A stretch of DNA of 33,020 nt from Nonomuraea basaltis (lineage in GTDB: Bacteria > Actinomycetota > Actinomycetes > Streptosporangiales > Streptosporangiaceae), in contig NZ_VCJS01000145.1 in the NCBI RefSeq assembly GCF_005893125.1, positions 1-33,020 on the forward strand, in the 5' to 3' direction. The notes under the pieces were generated by a model. It saw only the letters and a program-made list of their open reading frames with translations, searched no databases and was not told the DNA's origin. Of the stretch, positions 30,139 through 33,020 are shown piece by piece (positions within the stretch are counted from its first letter, which is position 1; the number at the start of each line of letters is the position of its first letter). A program made the position numbers and the translations under genes.

Positions 30139-31832
30139 CCGACGCCCTGACCGCGGAGTTGCTCAGGAACGCGCTGGTCGTGGCCGCGGAGGAGGCCAGC
30201 ATCGTGGTGGTGCGCTCGGCGTACTCGACGTTCATCGTGGAGGGCTCCGACGCCTCGGCCGCCGTCCTGGACGCCCGCGGCCGGCTGATCGCCCAGTCCA
30301 TGGCCACCACGCTCATGAACAGCATGGCGCTCAAGGTCGCGCTCCCGGAGCTGATCAAGGACATCCCCCTGGACACGATGCGCCCGGGCGACGCGTACGT
30401 GCTCAACGACGCCTACCGGGGCGGCGTGCACACCAACGACCTCCTGGTCTACCGCCCGGTCTTCATCGAAGGGACCCCGGCGTACTTCACCGCCACCATG
30501 ATCCACGTCTCCGACCTCGGCGGCCTCTCGGCGGGCGGGATGGCCCCGCTGGCCACGGACATCTTCCTGGAAGGGCTGCAGCTCCCGCCGGTCCGCCTGG
30601 CGACCGCGGACGGGATCGACCCGGCGATGGAGGCCATCCTGCGGGCCAACAGCCGCACCCCGGACAAGGTCATGGGTGATGTACGGGCCCTCGTGGCCGG
30701 CACGGCGGTGGCCGCCGCCCGATTGGAGGCGCTGATCGACGAGTACGGGGTGCAGGGCCTGGCCGCGGGCGTCGACGACTACCTGGACTACACGGAGGCC
30801 AGGACCCGCGCCTCGCTGGCCGAGCTTCCCGAGGGCCGGTTCGAGGCGGCGTACCCGATCGACGACGACGGCATAAACCCCGAAAAATCCCACCACATCC
30901 GCGTCGCCGTCACCCTCGACGCCACCCAGGCGCTGCTGGACTTCGCGGGCACGGACCCGCAGGTCCCCGCGGCCATCAACGCCTCGGCCTCACAGTCCCT
31001 GGCAGCCGCCGTCTTCGCGGTCCGCTGCTTCCTGGACCCGACGATCCCGATGAACGACGGCTGCCTGCGCGCCATCGAGGTATGCCTGCCGGAGGGCTCA
31101 CTCCTCAACGCCCGCTCCCCCCACCCCTGCGGCGGCCGGTACGTCCCGATCTACGCCGCCATGGAGGCCGTCTTCCAGGCCCTGTCCGACGCGGTGCCCG
31201 AACGGGCGATCGCCGCCAGCGGGATCCTGCAGCCGTTCTCGATCGCGGCGGTCGGGGCGCCGTACTGGATCCACCTCTCCTACGACTTCGGCGGCGTCGG
31301 CGCCCGCCAGGGACTGGACGGCCCGGACGCGACGGGCGTGCACTTCGGCATCGGCCGCAACTCGGTCCCGCAGGTGGAGCCGGTGGAGAGCCGCTGCCCG
31401 CTGATCGTGGAGTCGATCGAGACGATCCCGGACTCGGGTGGCCCTGGACGGTTCCGGGGCGGGCTGGGCTCGCGGACGGTCTACCGCTTCCTGGCCGACT
31501 GCCACGTCACGACCCGCGGCGACCGCCTCCGCCTGCCACCTCCAGGCCGGGACGGCGGCCTGCCGGGGCGGCTGGGCGGCTTCTTCAAGCGCCACCTGGA
31601 CGGGACGGTGGAGCGACTGGCGTCCAAGGTCAACAATCTGCGGTTCGCGGCCGGTGAGGCGTTTATCGTGGAAACCACGGGCGGCGCCGGCCTCGGCCCG
31701 CCTGGCGAACGGGACCTGCCGGCGGTCCTGGCCGACGTGGAGGCGGGCCGGGTGACGGCACGGGGTGCGGCCGAGGATTACGAGGTCATCCAGTTGCCGA
31801 CCAGATCGGCCGGATCGAAGGTGACAGGGTAG
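30135..31832 (+). CDS. Hydantoinase/oxoprolinase subunit B (HyuB-like)
   Basis: A 565-residue B subunit of the hydantoinase/oxoprolinase superfamily, which carries out ring opening or hydrolysis after activation by subunit A. The family features are present: LLRNALVVAAEEASIVVVRSAYS, PGDAYVLNDAYRGGVHTNDL, HVSDLGGLSAGG (metal-type His/Asp), FAGTDPQVPAAINAS and ESIETIPDSGGPGRFRGGLG. GTG at 30135 has AGGAG at 30124-30128 and overlaps the A-subunit stop; an ATG at 30078 lies inside the A gene. The C-terminus runs 55 bases into the convergent Uma2 gene. A and B form one operon; substrates in the family include hydantoins, 5-oxoproline, lactams and ketones. Confidence 0.93.
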   Translation: MTDALTAELLRNALVVAAEEASIVVVRSAYSTFIVEGSDASAAVLDARGRLIAQSMATTLMNSMALKVALPELIKDIPLDTMRPGDAYVLNDAYRGGVHTNDLLVYRPVFIEGTPAYFTATMIHVSDLGGLSAGGMAPLATDIFLEGLQLPPVRLATADGIDPAMEAILRANSRTPDKVMGDVRALVAGTAVAAARLEALIDEYGVQGLAAGVDDYLDYTEARTRASLAELPEGRFEAAYPIDDDGINPEKSHHIRVAVTLDATQALLDFAGTDPQVPAAINASASQSLAAAVFAVRCFLDPTIPMNDGCLRAIEVCLPEGSLLNARSPHPCGGRYVPIYAAMEAVFQALSDAVPERAIAASGILQPFSIAAVGAPYWIHLSYDFGGVGARQGLDGPDATGVHFGIGRNSVPQVEPVESRCPLIVESIETIPDSGGPGRFRGGLGSRTVYRFLADCHVTTRGDRLRLPPPGRDGGLPGRLGGFFKRHLDGTVERLASKVNNLRFAAGEAFIVETTGGAGLGPPGERDLPAVLADVEAGRVTARGAAEDYEVIQLPTRSAGSKVTG

Positions 31833-32368
31833 GGCGACGATAGGGTGACTGTAGTCCCGGGCTTGTGGGCAGCGGGTCCTCTGTAGGTGTCGCCGTCAAG
31901 TTCGTAGACGTAGAGCGTTGGGCCTTCGTCGGGTTCGACGCGCCAGTAGATGGGAATGCCCGCCATCGCATACGCCTCGCTTTTGAGGCCTCTGTCGTGC
32001 GCCTTGGTGCTCGGGCTGACGACTTCTACAGCCAGCAGCAAGTCGCTGGGCTTGAACATAAGCCTCACGGACCTCGCCACAACTTTGGGCACGATTACGA
32101 GGTCAGGGATGTAGAAGTCCTTGTCGCTGGCGCGCACGTTGACAGTTGACAACACCATCAGATGCGCGGGCATCGCCTGATGGAGGATCATCTGCAAGCG
32201 GAAGATCGCGTCCTGGTGCAGGGGGGTTGGGGCAGGGCTCACTACCAGGCTCCCGTTGAAGAGCTCGTAACGGTTCCCGTCGTTGGGGAGTTTGAACAGG
32301 TCGTCAACCGTGAACGGTCGCGCACCGGGAAGAAACGTGCGCCCCGGGGTCGGTTCGATCGTTGCCAT
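31778..32368 (-). CDS. Uma2-family (DUF820) endonuclease-fold protein
   Basis: A 196-residue PD-(D/E)XK-fold protein of the Uma2 family. The fold signature is Glu35 (YELFNGSLVVSP), Asp89 (IPDLVIVP) and Glu115 (AVEVVSPS) with Lys122/Lys129, followed by YAMAGIPIYWRVEPD. Uma2 proteins are abundant in cyanobacteria and actinobacteria, and neither substrates nor roles are established; nuclease activity is inferred from the fold. ATG at 32368 matches the usual N-terminus. An open frame reaches 32410 but no good ribosome site is seen for either. The codon choice looks less GC-biased than its neighbours, consistent with a mobile accessory gene. It overlaps the end of hyuB-like gene tail-to-tail by 55 bases. 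Confidence 0.88.
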   Translation of the reverse strand: MATIEPTPGRTFLPGARPFTVDDLFKLPNDGNRYELFNGSLVVSPAPTPLHQDAIFRLQMILHQAMPAHLMVLSTVNVRASDKDFYIPDLVIVPKVVARSVRLMFKPSDLLLAVEVVSPSTKAHDRGLKSEAYAMAGIPIYWRVEPDEGPTLYVYELDGDTYRGPAAHKPGTTVTLSSPYPVTFDPADLVGNWMTS

Positions 32369-32431
32369 TGCGGTCACCCATTCAGTATCGGGAGTCTCGC
32401 CCTCGCCCACATGCTACTTCCCCAATTTCCC

Positions 32432-33001
32432 TCACTTTGAGTCACGAGGACGCCACGCTTCGGCACCTCGTCGCACCGCCGCGTGCACGGCGCGCGCCAC
32501 CCGAGCCCCCCACTCCGACCGCGGCCCCCCGAATAACTCCTCGGGCCCGTCGACGGGCGCGGCCACGCACACCGCGTCCGACGCCGTCCCCGTGCACGGG
32601 AACCCGGCCTCGATCAAGGCCTGCGACTTGGCCTCCGTGACCGTCATGACAGTGTTCACCAGGGCAGCGTCTGTCATGGCCACGGGCACCACGGTCACGA
32701 TGTTGATCGTCCCCACCCGCACCGGAGCCAGTTCCGGATCTTCCGCGCCCTCGGGGGCGGCCGCCCAGGTGGGCACCCGCAGGCCCACGGTCGCGAAGGC
32801 CTCCACGTCACCGTCCGAGGCCCGGACGTACCGATCGACGGACGCGGCGGTCATCATCCCGACCCCGGCTCCGCCACCAGGCCCCAGCGAGACGAGATGA
32901 TCGACCGGGTCCATCCGCGAATACCCGGCCACCACCTGCGCGTTCAGCACCCACTCACGCACCCCGATCCCCCCGCCGAGCATCGCCGAGGAGATCATCC
33001 G
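32432..33001 (-). CDS. cbiZ: Adenosylcobinamide amidohydrolase, 5' end missing
   Basis: The C-terminal 190 residues of a CbiZ-type enzyme, which removes the aminopropanol side chain of adenosylcobinamide to salvage corrinoids as adenosylcobyric acid. Recognisable segments are SAMLGGGIGVREWVLNAQV, DHLVSLG, GVGMMTAASV, VGLRVPTWAA, TINIVTVVPVAMTDAALVN and EAGFPCTGTASDAVCVAAP. The N-terminal part lies beyond the window. The in-frame codons that seem to extend it past 33001 (MYKTQ) come from adapter sequence and are not part of the protein. Whether it follows a cobalamin riboswitch or transporter genes cannot be seen. Confidence 0.93.
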   Translation of the reverse strand, partial: RMISSAMLGGGIGVREWVLNAQVVAGYSRMDPVDHLVSLGPGGGAGVGMMTAASVDRYVRASDGDVEAFATVGLRVPTWAAAPEGAEDPELAPVRVGTINIVTVVPVAMTDAALVNTVMTVTEAKSQALIEAGFPCTGTASDAVCVAAPVDGPEELFGGPRSEWGARVARAVHAAVRRGAEAWRPRDSK

Positions 33002-33020
33002 CTGTGTCTTATACACATCT
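33002..33020. other. Sequencing adapter (Nextera/Tn5 mosaic end) at contig edge
   Basis: CTGTGTCTTATACACATCT differs by one base (G for C at its fifth position) from the Nextera transposase mosaic-end sequence CTGTCTCTTATACACATCT. It is far more AT-rich than the surroundings and sits exactly at the end, inside the otherwise well-conserved cbiZ gene. It is library-derived, not genomic. Confidence 0.92.

Overview
The window is very GC-rich with strong third-position GC bias. It uses GTG and TTG starts, several leaderless-looking promoters and many 4-base stop/start overlaps. The gene set (caa3-type CtaG fused to CopD, MapB-type methionine aminopeptidase, PucR, Excalibur and calerythrin-like proteins, DUF6421, DUF3105/DUF305, Ser/Thr kinase next to a zinc-ribbon membrane protein) points to a filamentous actinobacterium, most likely Streptosporangiales (Nonomuraea-like). 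The genus is inference from remembered family resemblance. I see no rRNA, tRNA, transposase, phage gene or CRISPR array. The right end is an assembly edge: its last 19 bases match the Nextera/Tn5 mosaic end with one mismatch, and they cut off the last gene.

Layout. (a) 121-2235: a secreted lipase and a small SIS-like protein, transcribed apart from a 393-bp gap that holds an array of hairpins with an invariant CAAG loop. (b) 2250-5654: a LysR regulator diverging from a small membrane protein and a cyclase-family hydrolase, a small SPOR-like protein, an apparently leaderless map gene, and an ATPase-only histidine-kinase-like protein. (c) 5840-8433: copC with copD-ctaG, copper delivery and cytochrome oxidase assembly. 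(d) 8479-9954: an XRE-TPR regulator divergent from a 43-residue secreted peptide. This resembles the RRNPP (Rap/Rgg/NprR/PlcR/PrgX) peptide-pheromone arrangement and is my best candidate for an undescribed system. (e) 10196-14352: a purine locus with PucR, a molybdopterin subunit of xanthine dehydrogenase lacking its partners, an overlapping EF-hand gene and a 30-codon stump of an NCS2 purine permease.

(f) 14349-17119: a membrane SecD-head-like/Excalibur protein, alanine dehydrogenase, and a four-EF-hand calerythrin-like protein behind a palindromic operator. (g) 17152-20053: divergent DUF3105 and DUF305 genes, both rich in His/Met, then a CrtI-like oxidoreductase. (h) 20078-23915: a translationally coupled trio on the minus strand, DUF6421 (with an N-terminal amidotransferase-like domain), SDR and threonine aldolase. 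(i) 24005-27879: an orphan NarL-type response regulator, and a Ser/Thr kinase co-transcribed with a catalytically dead trypsin-like membrane protein carrying a zinc ribbon. (j) 27985-33001: hydantoinase/oxoprolinase A and B subunits behind a TetR-type palindrome, a Uma2-type nuclease-like protein, and a truncated adenosylcobinamide amidohydrolase.

Calcium binding recurs: three proteins between 13967 and 17119 carry EF-hand or Excalibur loops. Copper or other metal handling recurs in CopC/CopD/CtaG and possibly DUF305/DUF3105. Family assignments rest on motif recognition only; no database search was run.
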